Positions 1-11,900 of a stretch of 64,000 bases of DNA are shown here, piece by piece. The stretch lies in assembly GCF_943734655.1 (NCBI RefSeq), contig NC_071354.1:9332001-9396000 (forward strand), in the 5' to 3' direction. The notes under the pieces were generated by a model. It had not been told where the DNA came from. It searched no databases and saw only the letters and a list, made by a program, of their open reading frames with translations. Numbering within the stretch: position 1 is the first letter of the stretch; each line of letters begins with the position of its first letter. This DNA is from Sabethes cyaneus. Taxonomy: Eukaryota; Arthropoda; Insecta; Diptera; Culicidae. Made by a program: the position numbers and the translations under genes.

Positions 1-75
1 TTACTAAATATTTTGTAGCAGCACTTTTGGAGTGGCTCAAAAACTGAAAGTGTATTCACATCATTAGTTGGTTTA

Positions 76-400
76 TCTTATAAGTTGCAGAGTGAAAACC
101 TGGATTATACGAATGTATAATTGGTTTATTTAAAAACGAAGTTGCTTTGACGATAGTTTGATAAGGACTGAACTTACTTAGGTGAAAATTCTTAATTTGT
201 ACTCTCTACGTTGTTTACTCGTTGCTATACTTTCTAACGGTGGCCATGGCACTATGTATAACATCGCTGTTTACTGGTTGCTAATATAACGGTAACTGTG
301 GGACAATGTTCGACATCATTATTTACTGGTTGCTATGGTATCACATAACAGCGACGCTTCACGCTTGCTACGATGGATCCGAGAGTTACAATGTTCAACA
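76..400 (-). repeat. 3' LTR of the copia element
   Basis: The stretch matches 4558-4770 almost base for base over about 213 bases and continues to 400. On the minus strand it begins TGTTGAACATTG, directly after a purine tract ending GGGG, as expected for an LTR start. Its other end (TCTTATAAG on plus) is set by loss of identity with the 5' LTR. Confidence 0.85.
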
Positions 401-407
401 CCCCGGC

Positions 408-3152
408 TCAATCCGACAATCCTAAGTTTGACGTCAGCAGTTTGAACCGGGTGGCTTCCAGAGGCTTTGTGAACAAATCTGCCAGCTGATCACGGGTTCC
501 GATAGGCTTGATATCCAGAGTACCATTTGACACTAGATCCCTGATAAAGTGATGTTTCACATCAATATGTTTTACCTCTTGCTTTCGAAATTCTTAGTCA
601 TGCAGACACAACCCTGATTGTCCTCGTAAATTTTTACAGGCTTGACGGCTATATGAAGATCATCCAGAATTCCATTTATCCAAACGGCCTCCGTAGCTGC
701 TGTACTTAAATCAACATATTCGGCTTCACTTGATGACAACGAAACGGTTGTTTGCTTTTTGCTGCTCCAGGATACAGTGCATCCATATACCTTGAAACAG
801 AAACCACTTACCGACTTTCGATCCTGAATGTCGGAAGCCCAATCCGCATTAGCATATCCGATGAGTGCATCTGTATCACTTTTACGATACACGAGATTTA
901 GTGTTTTTGACCCGCTTAAGTATCGTACCACACGTTTCAGTGGATTCCAATGTACAGGTGAAAAATCCTGCTGGAATCGACCGAGGTACCCTACTGGGTA
1001 GCAGATATCGGGCCTAACACAGAGCATTATATACATAAGGCTGCCGAGTAATTCTCGAAACGCTTCATCGGAACTAGGCCCTCCAAGAGGCAATTGGATA
1101 CCTCTTTCCATTGGAGTCCTAGTCGGATTGCACTTGCTCATGCCGAAACGATTCAGAACTTTCATGATACTGCTTTCTTGCGACATATTTAGTAAGCCTT
1201 CACTACGGTTATAATCGATTCGTATTCCGAGAAAATGCCTTAGCTCTCCGCAATCAATCATTGGGAACACTGAAGAAAGATTTTTCTTCAATTTGTTGAT
1301 GGAGTCCAACTTTCTTCCAGAAATTAAAAGATCATCAACATAAAGGATGACATACAATTCGTCACCTTCACGGTACCTGACATACAGGCAGTAGTCTCGC
1401 TTTGACCTGATGAAACCCAGCTTTTCAATCTCGCTGGTGAACTTCTGGTTCCAACATCGAGGCGATTGCTTTAGCCCGTAAAGCGACTTTTGCAGCATGC
1501 ATGCCATGCCCGGCACTGAGCTAACACCTTCTGGTGCACAGATGTAAATCTTTTCCTTCAAATCACCGTGAAGAAAGACTGTCTTCACATCCATCTGGTG
1601 GAAGAAGAAGCCTTCGTGGACACCTACCGCCAACACTATTCTAATCGTTGCAAGCCTAGCCACTGGAGCGTAGGTTTCTTCATAAACCGGCCCATGTTTC
1701 TGCAGAAACCCTTTTGCGGCAAGCCGAGCTTTGTACCACACCGCTCGTCCTTGTTCGTCCTCCTTGACTCGAAATACCCTTGTGGTTTTCAGTGGCTTAA
1801 CGTCCGCGGGGCAAGGCACTAGCTTGCAAACCTGCTTGCTTTCCATCGAATGCAGCTCATCTTCGACAGCTTTCAACCACTCGTCTCGATCCACCCGATT
1901 CAGGACATCTTGGTAGGTTTGAGGAACATCTGTGATAGAAGATAACGCGGCAGAATTTGCTTGGCAACCGGTAATATAATCGAGCAACTTACCCGGAAAC
2001 TTGCGCTCCCGTTCACTATGCCTCGACGACTCACCACTGGTTGCGCGTCTTCCTGTTTGTGAAGGGAGCGCACCGGATGACTGCTCAGCTGGATCAGCTT
2101 CCTCTGGATCCTCGAAATTTTCTTGGTCTGAGTCTTCTTCGTCAGCATAGTTTTCTACTACAGGTTCTTGCACTGGTTCCACTTCCCCCTCTTGCTCGTA
2201 CGATGGTAACACTAACAACGGGTTTTCCTCTTTTCTAGATTCAGTTGCGTATGGAAAACAAATTTCATCGAAACGAACGTCACGAGCAATAAAAACCTCC
2301 CTGCCTCTCCTGTTCCAGAGACGATATCCATTCGGAGCATAGCCAACCATGATCGCTTCTTGACTTTTGGCGTCCAGCTTCTTATGAAGTTGAACCGGAA
2401 CCCATGCATACGCCTTGCATCCGAAAGTACGAAGTTTTGATACATCTGGCTTTGTTCCCATCCAGCCTTCAGCCGGTGCTGCCGTTTCCGCCACGGCTGT
2501 CGATGGACTGCGGTTGATCAAATACACTGCTGCAAGAGCTGCTTCATTCCACATTTGCTTCGGCATTGACGAATCGATCAGTATTGTTCTTACTATTTCC
2601 ACCAAAGTTCTGTTGAATCGCTCTGCCACGCCGTTCTGTTGAGGCGTATAGGCTACAGTAGTTTCAACTTGAATACCATTAGCCTTGTAGAACTTTTCCT
2701 GCACTGCCGAACAAAGACTCTCTGCTTTGGTCCACTGTTAGCTTTGAAATACGCGTCCCGAACTGGGCGGTTACTAATGATTCGTACTCCAAAAACTTTT
2801 AGTAAACTTCCGACTTCCGCTTCATGAGGTAAATCATAGCGAAGTGCTTTTTCTCGTCAATAAACGAAACGAAGGGCCCTAGTCTGTAAGTCACGTCGAG
2901 TGTCACTTTGCTCGACTAGTCGACTAGTAAGTCACACGCAACGCGATTTTGTCGAGTAACTCGACCGAGTCCACCGCTAAAATGCTAGTGACTAAACGGT
3001 TAGCAAGTGACACCTGAGCTTGCTTTGTGTTGGTCGTGCATTGAGCCATTCTGCTGCCTGTTCTCCCTACACTCGACACTCGACAGTGACAGAGTCGAGC
3101 CGAGTTGCTCGACGTGACTTACAGAATAGGGCCCGAAGTATCTTGATCCGTT
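408..3152 (-). pseudogene. Copia integrase core, reverse transcriptase and RNase H
   Basis: Integrase resumes on both sides of the insertion at 2874-3134 (RYF on one side, VSFID on the other) and continues through TPQQNGVAERFNRTL just inside 2704. The long open segment 572-2704 (710 residues) holds the rest of the integrase, an acidic linker, the copia reverse transcriptase (catalytic YVDDLL near residue 456) and RNase H (ADWASD near 626, then SSSEAEY). The frame breaks after NFESKR; the expected RNase H tail continues in another frame to a TGA at 408-410, so one small indel near 575-590 separates them. Stops and the insertion make it a pseudogene. Confidence 0.9.
2874..3134. mobile_element. 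261-bp inverted-repeat element inside integrase
   Basis: Both ends carry a near-perfect inverted repeat starting GGGCCCTAKTCTGTAAGTCA (about 27 bases). A three-base direct repeat GAA flanks it (2871-2873 and 3135-3137). Removing it together with one GAA restores contiguous copia integrase sequence, which defines the insertion exactly. It has no coding capacity. It is internally rich in the words TCGAGT and ACTCGA. A 3-bp duplication is compatible with Harbinger- or CMC-type transposases, but the family is not identified. Confidence 0.85.
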
Positions 3153-4553
3153 TCACGCTGGAGGATCATTTGGACCACACACATCTGAATGAACACGCTC
3201 GAGGTGTCGCTTCGCACTTTCCCGTGTTCCGTCGAAAGGATTCCGACACTGTTTGCCCTGGGCACAGGCGTCATAGAACCGAATTAGTCCAGGCTTGAAA
3301 TGCACACCGGTTGCCAAGTTCTTTTGCACGATCTTGGCCATTCCATTTTGGCTTAGATGCCCCAGCCGATGATGCCATAGTTTATTCCGCTCTACCTGAC
3401 AAACATTTGCAATGGTTCCAGGTATCTTTACGTTGAGCTCGTAGAGATTTCCTTCCATTGGTGCCGTTGCAATAACATCACCATTTTTCTTTAAAACAGC
3501 CTTGTTTTGCTTGAAGATTACCTCTACACCAAATGCCGCCAGCTTCTTGACTGATAATAAATTATCACGAAGATTCGGCACGTACAGCACTTTCCGTATA
3601 TTCAGTAACACGCCGTGGTTGCTGTATCCGTTGATCACACCTTCTTCTTTTGTCACTAGATTTTGGCCATCTTTTGCAACGTTGATCACTACCGGGGTAC
3701 TCAGACTTTCGCAGGAATAAAAAAATGCCTTGACATTCACCAAGTGATCTGTTGCTCCGGAATCTAGTTTGAAGTGTATCATTCTTCCATCGGACTTTGC
3801 TGCACTATCACGACTCACCATGAAACTGACCGCGTTTTCCTTTTCAGTAGCATGCGCCGCCTTTTGTTTGCAGTCCTTTTTCATGTGACCCACTTTGCCA
3901 CACTTGTGGCGTTTTCCCTTGAATTTGCCACTACGCTGGTTGTGCTGATTACCTGCAAATGCCGCCGGGTTCTCTTCAGTTGAATCTTGCACACGATCAG
4001 CACGTTTCTGCTCTTCAGCCAGGAGTCGTTGTTTCACTACGTCCAACGTAAGATCCGCCTCCTTCATGTTTTCGAGCGCTGTAACTACCGTGTCATATGA
4101 ATCTGGCAACGTCAGGAACAACTGTGCCACAAGATCTGCATTAGCCAATTCTGCACCAGCCGTTTTTAACTGCCTCACCAAATTATCAAAGGCCAAAATG
4201 TGCGGTCGCATTGGGTCTCCTTCCTTCAGTCGCAATCGTCCAATTTGCTTTCTCAGTAGCGTTTGGCTAGCCACCGACTTTTTCGCAAAAACTTCACACA
4301 AGCTTGACCACATTTCCTTCGCGATACGCTTATTCCGGACTACTTCCAGAACTTCGTCAGCCACACTCTTCGACTTTCGGTCCGCATCTAGAAATACTTT
4401 TCTTTCAGCTTTCGCTGCAGGAACATCTTCCGTTAGCACTTGTAACACTGACGCGGCATCTAGAAACAACTGGACCCGAAAACTCCAATTCTCAAATCCT
4501 AATCCACCGGAATATTGGGGAATTCCGTGTGCAGTTTCCTTCGGGGTGCCCAT
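3153..4553 (-). pseudogene. Copia Gag, protease and integrase N-terminus
   Basis: The 466-residue reading frame begins at the ATG embedded in the primer binding site. Residues ~1-180 have the copia Gag fold signature (GLGFENWSFRVQLFL near the start). A zinc knuckle lies near residue 218 (HKCGKVGHMKKDC), but the first of its three cysteines is replaced by arginine. The aspartic protease motif LDSGATDHL lies near residue 263. The integrase zinc-binding region follows (LWHHRLGHLS near 391, then DACAQGKQC), where the first of the usual cysteine pair reads tyrosine. The frame ends at a stop where a tryptophan codon is expected, after HSDVCGPNDPPA. It is the upstream half of one Gag-Pol polyprotein and is most likely non-functional. 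Confidence 0.88.
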
Positions 4554-4557
4554 AACC
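4548..4557 (-). other. Primer binding site, half initiator-tRNA type
   Basis: Read on the minus strand the ten bases directly inside the 5' LTR are GGTTATGGGC. This matches the internal-tRNA-Met primer site known from Drosophila copia, which pairs with a cleaved half of initiator tRNA-Met. The ATG inside it (4551-4553) is also the first codon of the Gag reading frame. Confidence 0.7.
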
Positions 4558-4770
4558 TCTTATAAGTTGCAAAGTGAAAACCTGGAATATACTAACGTGT
4601 AATTGGTTTATTTAAAAACGAAGTTGCTTTGACAATAGCTTGATAAGGACTGAACTTACTTAGGTGAAAATTCTTAATTTGTACTCTCTACGTTGTTTAC
4701 TCGTTGCTATGCTTTCTAGCGGTGACCATGGCACTATGTATAACATCGCTGTTTACTGGTTGCTAATATA
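4558..4770 (-). repeat. 5' LTR of the copia element, truncated
   Basis: Near-identical to 76-288. About 112 bases that should follow at the outer (U3) side are missing; the sequence changes abruptly at 4771 into another inverted-repeat element, and the missing part does not resume after that element ends at 6493. The U3 promoter side is therefore gone. Confidence 0.85.
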
Positions 4771-6493
4771 GAGTAGGGCGGGGCATAAGTGCGATGTTTG
4801 AAGTTGTCATAAATTTTCGTGAGATATAAAGAAGGACAACAACGTAATATATTTTAGAGTGATGCAATAACTCAATGTCTTTACATTCAACTATAAATCA
4901 TCTGCGGTAATAGTGTTTTGCAAAATAAATACTTCTTTCTTCTGATCAAGTGCCGATTCGCACTTTTACCCCACCAGCGGGGCAAAAGTTTGAATACCGC
5001 GGGGCAAAAGTTCAAAGCTCGAATCCATGAAATTAGCACAACAGTAGCTAACAAACCCATATTATCTCCAATCTGCGTTATGTTTCGGAGAGGAATATTC
5101 TCAATTTGCACCTTACCTATTTTGCGCTGGTGAATTGCAGCCTCCGTTAGATCGGAACTTTTCCAAACATGTGTTTTTTGTTTCATCAGCGGAAAAACAT
5201 TGTTTTCCTTCGGCCAACATCTGTAGAGCACACAGTTTTCTACAGATCTTCCATTTCTAGTATCTGTAATATAGCGCCAAAAGCTGTATATAATTAGCTA
5301 TACATTTTTGCCTCGTCCATGAATCGCACTTTTACCCCGTTAAGCGCTTGACGAGGTTAGATTGAATTATGGAAAAGCGAAATATATTTTGTAAATTCTT
5401 TTCACCGTATTTTCAAAACAGATATGTGAGTGTTGTAAAATGCTGCTACAAATTTCCAACAAGTAATATCCTCATGTTGATATCGTATTACCTGTATAAC
5501 AAAAAATTACATCAAAACTGTCCTAAAATAACATTTGCACATAACTCTGCTTCGTATGCAACCAAAGTTTACGTTAGATTCAAGCTGTCAAAGTAGGTAC
5601 CCGTTAATGCCAATATAGTCAATTTACTCCGAATCTGCACCGATAAATCATTAAATCGCACTTTTACCCCTCCTGACTCTATAACAGGTAAGGTAAAAGG
5701 TAAAAATGTAGTTTCAACCACATTTATGGTTGTTTTACGCACAAACAGAAATTTCATTTTGTTTCAAACTGATATGTATGATTGAAATGAATATATTTAT
5801 TGTTAAATCGAAAACTCAATTTTACAATACTTTACTTTTAATTCTAAACTGTTCTTTTCTTGATTCAAATAGAATTTCGTTTTGAAACAAAAACATTTTT
5901 AGGTTGTTATGAAAATTTCGTTTGAAACAAATTGGAATTTTTTCGCTCTGTGATAGAAACGAAACCTTTCCCCGAACAACCCCGTTGAGAATCGCGGCTA
6001 TAACGCTGACAGACGAACAGCGTCGCGCGCAGTACCTTACAAGTCGCAAGGACTTGCATAGTGTCGTCGTCCCGTCAGTAAAATGAGTTAGATTCTCGAT
6101 CCAAGAATCGAACTTTTACCCCGTCAACAAATCGAACTTTTGCCCCGCTTGGCGCTTGACGGGGTTTGGTTAAATTATGGAAAAGCGAAATATTTTTTAA
6201 ATTCTTCTCATCGCAATTTCAAGAGAGATATCTGAGTGATGTAAAACGCTGCTACAATTTGTCAACAAGTAATATCCTCCTGTTTATTTCGTATTTGCCT
6301 TACACCGAAATATTACATCAAAACCGTTCTAAAATAACATTTACCCATAACTCAGCAACTATGCTTCGTAAACAACAAATGTTTATGATAGATTTAAGCT
6401 GTCAAAGTACTCGCCCATCCATGCCAATGCAGCCAACTTACTCGGAATCCGCACTGATAAATCATTGAATCGCACTTTTACCCCTCCTTACTC
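4771..6493. mobile_element. TA-flanked inverted-repeat element with duplicated end
   Basis: The left end GAGTAGGGCGGGGCATAAGT and the right end (6470-6493) are inverted repeats, each next to a TA (4769-4770 and 6494-6495). A second copy of the right end, also followed by TA, lies at 5655-5679. The stretches 5325-5679 and 6105-6493 are diverged direct repeats of one another. So either a ~909-bp element (4771-5679) is followed by a partial second copy, or one element has an internal duplication. The interior repeats the word GGGGYAAAAGTKCGA. No transposase is visible. The TA duplications suggest a Tc1/mariner-type mobilising enzyme. Confidence 0.7.
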
Positions 6494-6499
6494 TACAGA

Positions 6500-7300
6500 C
6501 GATCAGAGGAGGATGGTGTGGAACTCTCTTGATTAACAGACATGGAGCCGCTGAAACGAATGGGGCCTTGTCCTGTGAGCTCACGAAGCAGAGGTCTAAC
6601 GAGCGGTTGTTCTCGTTGACGACATGATTAACTTGATGAAGCATTGCAGCACTATAGTTGTCAAAAAGATTAATTGCACCGGCTTGGATCGTAGAGTTTT
6701 CAGAATCAGGGTAGAGGAAACCGCTATGGCCCAAAATAACTATCTCATCGAGCGGCGTAGCGTCCCTCATAACTGAGTAAACTGACTGGCAATGAGCGTC
6801 AATTAGATCGTTGTCTCGGACACGATCAGGTGGGTTGTATAAGGCACACAAAAAGAGGAAGCGATCGCTCAGCTTGATGGCCGTCCAAACCTGTTCTACG
6901 CAGTTCCATGAGTCCTTCTCAATTGCTCTTGCTTTCAATCCACTTCGAACAGCTATCAGAACACCATCGTTAGTGGATTTGCGACTATTGTTAGGGTTTC
7001 GATCACAACGGAAAACTTCGTAATCGGATCCAAAGACTTGCCTGGAAATTGTCTGAGAGTTAAGCCACATTCGCAAATGACAATGATATCATAGCAGCAA
7101 TCCGATACGACTAGTCGGTAGTCTTCAATATCGGAATTCATTCCGCCGTCGTTTTGATAGAAGACTAGGACATCTTGCTTGCGACTTGGGGTCGGAGTAC
7201 CATTTTCCTCGATTTTGGACAGATATGCTACAAAAATCCATATGCTCAAGTGCTTGATCTCGATGTTGACTGTGCTATCGAAACCGGAGGCCTTCATGTT
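6500..7300 (-). pseudogene. Non-LTR retrotransposon endonuclease fragment
   Basis: Two overlapping frames give the start of an apurinic-like endonuclease of a Jockey/CR1-type element. The N-terminal part (VLVFYQNDGGMNSDIEDYRL, then YDIIVICECGL) comes from the frame covering 6956-7297. The following part (VFGSDYEVFRCDRN, GVLIAVRS, LCALYNPP) comes from the frame 6462-7076. A frameshift near 7060-7080 separates them, and the catalytic histidine region is degraded. No reverse transcriptase follows because the 4771-6493 element lies there. Confidence 0.75.
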
Positions 7301-7394
7301 TTACGATCCCTTCGCATGACCCGTCAGCGAGTCCGCGGTGTTTTTTTCTTCAGCAGACACCAAGTTATCTGATCGATCAACCTCAACGACTTCC

Positions 7395-7703
7395 TCAGTG
7401 ACAGAGTGAACGTGTGGGCTGACAATGTTCTGTCGCACATAGTAAGACATTACAAACTGCTGACCTAGGGCCGCTTTTAAACTTGGAGTGATCAGTTAAA
7501 CTCCGACTGCACCTGCCTGGATGATAACAATTGCTCACTGGAAGGATTCCACCGCCTGGTCGATCAGCTCCAGTGTATCCAGAGGTAGTTTGGGGTTTGA
7601 TGTTGTCATCGATGATACGTTGAAACTCGACCCAATTTGCACGATTGTAGTTTCGTCGATAGTCTACCGTAGCGTTAGAAACGTATCGATAAAGAAGAGT
7701 CAA
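7395..7703 (-). pseudogene. Non-LTR linker fragment, out of order
   Basis: The frame contains YRRNYNRANWVEFQRIIDDN, typical of the linker between endonuclease and reverse transcriptase in Jockey/CR1-type elements. It lies upstream of the endonuclease fragment at 6500-7300 although it should lie downstream, so it is either a second truncated copy or a rearranged piece. Confidence 0.5.
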
Positions 7704-8994
7704 GTCTTTCTTTGCTCTTCAGAAAGCAATTGTTCCAATAAACTATGAAGAGCGATTCACGGTCTATATTTGCTGACGGTGGATATAACAGCTAGAGTTG
7801 CTCAACTAAGGTGTTACAGAAACACTTGATAACGCTAATGTCCTGGATGAATTGAACGAGCTCTTGCGTCATAAAAGGGACACCGGCATACGACAGACCA
7901 GACGCGGGAGTAGGTAGAACCTAAATCTGATAGAGCAACTGCAGAGGCAACGCTAGAGTTAGATGCTGTTTGATAAGCTACTGATTTTGTTATGACAATT
8001 CGTGGTTGTTCAGAGGGAGCGGAGACACGTTTGAGGTTTGGGAACTACCGACGAGGCTAAAAAGCAGCATGCTTGGTAGCCATGATTGCAGGAGTTCGGC
8101 GCTCAGTGTACCTACGACCAGGCTGGTTATTTGCTTATGCTTGTTGTCCGATCCGTTCGCTCTTTTGGGGCAGCAATGCGACGCTTTCCTTCAAGCTTGA
8201 CGATGTCTTTGATAGGGGTAAAAAGCGGGCCACTACCAGTGTCCTTCAGAAGGACCAGGGTATGTTAGCTGATGAGTAGTTGTATTCATTGAAACACTGT
8301 TTATCAATTCGAATGAGTTCGTGCGTAAAAAGAAGACTTATTTTATATTGTTCGCAGTAAAATTATATTAGACACGTAACTCACCCGTGTACATTACCAG
8401 TTTTGTATTTGATTTGTGATCAATTTTTTCGCAGATGCGTTAAACGAATCTTGACACTTGAAGCTGATTCCTTCGTCAGGCGGTTTCCAACGGCGTAACC
8501 GGCAAGCCACTTGAAATACTTTCCTGAAATAATTGCGAACCTATAATACTATCATATTGATAAACTCTAATATGTATGACAAGTTTCAGAGCTTTCAGAA
8601 GCTTAGTTGGACCGGAATAGAACATTCATTTTACGAGATAGAATATTTCAATTCACAAAATAAAATGTCGTTGATTTTTTACTGCCCAAAACATGGCTTG
8701 CTACGATGTAAAAAAGGAACACTTGTGAAGGACCAAACAGAATTGTGAAAACTATCAATTACTAACAGACGGCTGCTTTGATGCGCAATTCTGGTTGAAA
8801 CCTCGACAAGGTGCCTCCCACAGCCCACCTTGCCAAAGGCCCACGTTTTCTTTGGCTATTCGGAACGTTTTAGCCGTCATTCATAATAACGATAATTACT
8901 TTTAAAATATACCATTGTACACGTGTACTTTGTCATTAAATTGCAATAAATATAGGTAAAATCAACAGTAAAAGTTACCAGCGAAATATGTCAC
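7704..8994. other. Intergenic, nothing recognised
   Basis: Short frames at 8006-8279 and 8533-8748 show no recognisable domain. The part up to about 8280 may be more non-LTR debris. From 8300 to 8994 the sequence is AT-rich and is downstream of SERAC1; AATAAA-type words near 8945 on the plus strand are on the wrong strand for its poly(A) site. Confidence 0.4.
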
Positions 8995-11900
8995 CTAGAG
9001 AAAAATATTGAACATCTTGTCCATCTGTTTCAACCGCCTGTACACATCGTTGAACACCGTATTGTGTGCTTTCTTACCGTTGTCATGACCTTTCTCGTCC
9101 AGAAGCTTCTCTTCGCGCTCGTCCGTTTCGCTGCCGCACTCGTTGGCGGACTGCGTGGCACACCAGATCGCTCCGATCAGTCTTTGGTACAGGAATGACT
9201 GCCGGCAGACCGGTTTGCTGAGATTGAGGTGATCGTCTCCGGTCAGATAGAAGTCCCCTTCGTCGATCCGAGCGGAACGCTCCGGAACGATGTGAAAGGT
9301 CAGCTTGAACGAAGTCAGCACCGTGGGCCGTCCTTCGCAGATGCTCACAATCTCCGGTTTCCGACGGAAACCCGTAATTGTTTTGAGGAAAGTTTTGTTC
9401 AAATGTAACAGTTGTTTGGAGTTTTCCTCCAGTTCGCGGACCTCGACTGACGGCCAAACCAGCGCGGATGTGTGTTGTTTCAGTTTGGCTACAGAACTGC
9501 CCCGATGGGGCGTTCCGAGAAACATTATGGCACGAGAATTGTGAGCGATTCGACGAACGGCTGGATCGTCACTGCTGGCAGCCTGTACGATGATGCTTTT
9601 GACTAGTAGACCACCCATCGAATGGCCAACCCAAACCACGGGTCGATCCTGACCGACGTTCGAATTGGCTAGCTTTTTCAGGAATTCCATTGCTCGCTTC
9701 TCCAGCTTACCGTCGTACTTTTCACACGGACAACCACTAGCGGACCACTGGGACAGCGAGGAATCGTAGTTCAGTCCGATGACTCGAATGTTGGGAAAAT
9801 CCTTCGGCAGCCACTCCATTGGCCAGCAGAACGAGCGGCCTACGGACTCGTCCCCGAGTGGCTCACGCAACCACTGCTCGCCGGACACACTGTAGCGGCC
9901 TTCGGTGTTGCGCACCCGTGGACTGGTATACTTCTCGTCTGCCACCAGCGGCAGATCGGGAAAAACGACCGACCATTCCGAGCTGAGCGGTTCGTCCTCC
10001 TGCAGGGCTTGAATGAGCTCCTGGGTGGCGGTGTCACTGATCGACGGGTGCCGCTTCGGCGGCGTTGGCTGCAGGGTCAGCAGCTCGTCCTTGTACGGGG
10101 CAATGCCTTCTGCAATGCAAGAAAAACACCCCAAGATGAGGTGGTTAAATTTAGAACGAACAAAAAGCTGACGGAATGTGATAGAACAAATTTCAAGATC
10201 GTAGAACTGTTGTTAAATTTTTGACATTCAAAGGGTAAGACAAGCACTGAAGCGCGCGAATGACTAAAACAAAAATTAATCCAGTCGCTAATGAGTTCAA
10301 CTTCGTTCAAACGAAACATCGAACTGGGATTGAAGCACCGAAAAAGAAACTATAAACAATCAAATTGATAATTTAGCGTTCCAGCAGAGGGTTGGCAGTT
10401 TAGGGTCAAGACGCACTGCTCGGTACGCTTACCTTCTGCGTTATCCTCTGCAGGCAGCAGCTGCTGCTGCTGTTCTTGGTTGCCTTCATCAAAGGATGAT
10501 TTTTTCGCAGACCAACGAAACAAGCGGATGAACCGGCGAGGGAATTTATCACCTCCTTCGGATGACTTCGGATTCGTGGTTGTTGGCGAGTTGATAGCCG
10601 ATACTTTGGCGTGCTTTTCATTGGAAGACACTAGATTTACGGATGAATGTTTCTTACCTAGAAGACTAGCCGCTTGCGGCTTCAAATCCTTCTGACGCCA
10701 CGTAACAAATACTCCTCCTGAAAGACGGAAAAGTTCAATCATTACAAAATGGCTGCCATACTAGTGACGTAAAACATTTACCTAGCAGGCCATGAATAAA
10801 AACCACATCCACATCGGGCTTTCGTTTCCTGCGACCTTTCGGATAGAGCGGATAGACGTTCGACTCGTAGCTAAAGCCGTTCGGATCATCTCGATCGAGG
10901 TTCGAAAGGGTCAAATCAGTCGTCACCTGCATTCGCATGTCAACGTCCTTCTGCCAGCGAGACAATATGCTAATCCAGCCACTCGCGAAAAAGTCATAAG
11001 CTCGATCACCGCAAACCGACAGGTTAGCAATGATCCGGGAGATGATCAGCTTCACGTCAATGTTATCTTTAAATATTTTTTCCGCTTCAATCAGCGCCAG
11101 CAAACCACCAGCGTCAATGATTTTCAGACAGTTTTCCTTTGCAATGGTTAAATGAACCAACGCACTCAGTGCTTGCTTCAGCAGTTCTTGCTCAAATCGG
11201 GAAAGACTTAGCCGATAGTCGATACCGTCGTCTCCCACGGGTTCCTTGATGTGATGGGCAGCAAATGTATGCTCCAGCACGTATGCTGCGCACCGATCCG
11301 GAATCAACTTTTCGATTAGACCCTTGATTCCGGCCAGTACATCGTGAATTTCCTTCTCCACCCCATACTGGCGTGGTGGTAGAAACCAACGTGAATCACA
11401 GTTCGACCGCGCTAGAGAAACCGCCGTTTGGGCATCACAAAGTTGAGCCAAATGCTGAAAATCCCAATCTGGAGAAGATAAAAGCAAATTAACATCGCAG
11501 AAAGTAAAAAGTCCATCACTGACTAATCAAAGCAATGTTGTGCAAAGTTAGAAAATACCTTGTACTAAGTTGCCTGCGAATGTGTGCATGAAATACATCA
11601 ACAAAGAGGAAAGGTTGAGCGGTTTCTAGCAAGCTTATCGTCAGCCAAATCGTTGAACTCACCTTTCAAATGATCAATCAAAGCCAACTGCTTGATCGCC
11701 TTCAGCCGCTCGCTTTGCTCGCCCTTCTGGGCGATTCGCAGTAGGCGCCAGGCAACCGAATGCTTCAGCGCCTTCCACCACTTGCCGAAAGGATGAACAA
11801 CCACATTGACCAGCTTACTGTTCTGCTGCTCCTGTTCCAGCTGTTCCAGCAGGGACTGCCGATAGATGTGATGCTTGATGTAGATGTAATCCGGCCGCTT

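Larger units (their letters stand above)
76..4770 (-). mobile_element. Ty1/copia LTR retrotransposon, degraded
   Basis: The element runs right to left: partial 5' LTR (4558-4770), primer binding site (4548-4557), Gag, protease, integrase, reverse transcriptase, RNase H, a purine-rich tract ending in GGGG just outside the LTR at 401-404, and the 3' LTR (76-400). Order IN-RT-RH is the copia order. All domains read in one polarity, so the original element probably had a single Gag-Pol frame. It is inactive: there is a stop in the integrase (3153), a 261-bp insertion (2874-3134), an in-frame stop near 2790, a frameshift near 575-590 in RNase H, and the 5' LTR has lost its outer third where the next element begins at 4771. 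No target duplication can be recovered for that reason. LTR copies differ at several positions, which fits an old insertion. Confidence 0.93.

Noticed and set aside
4066..4602. 178-residue plus-strand frame
   Set aside because: It is antisense to copia Gag and ends beyond its start; no domain, so it is a shadow frame.
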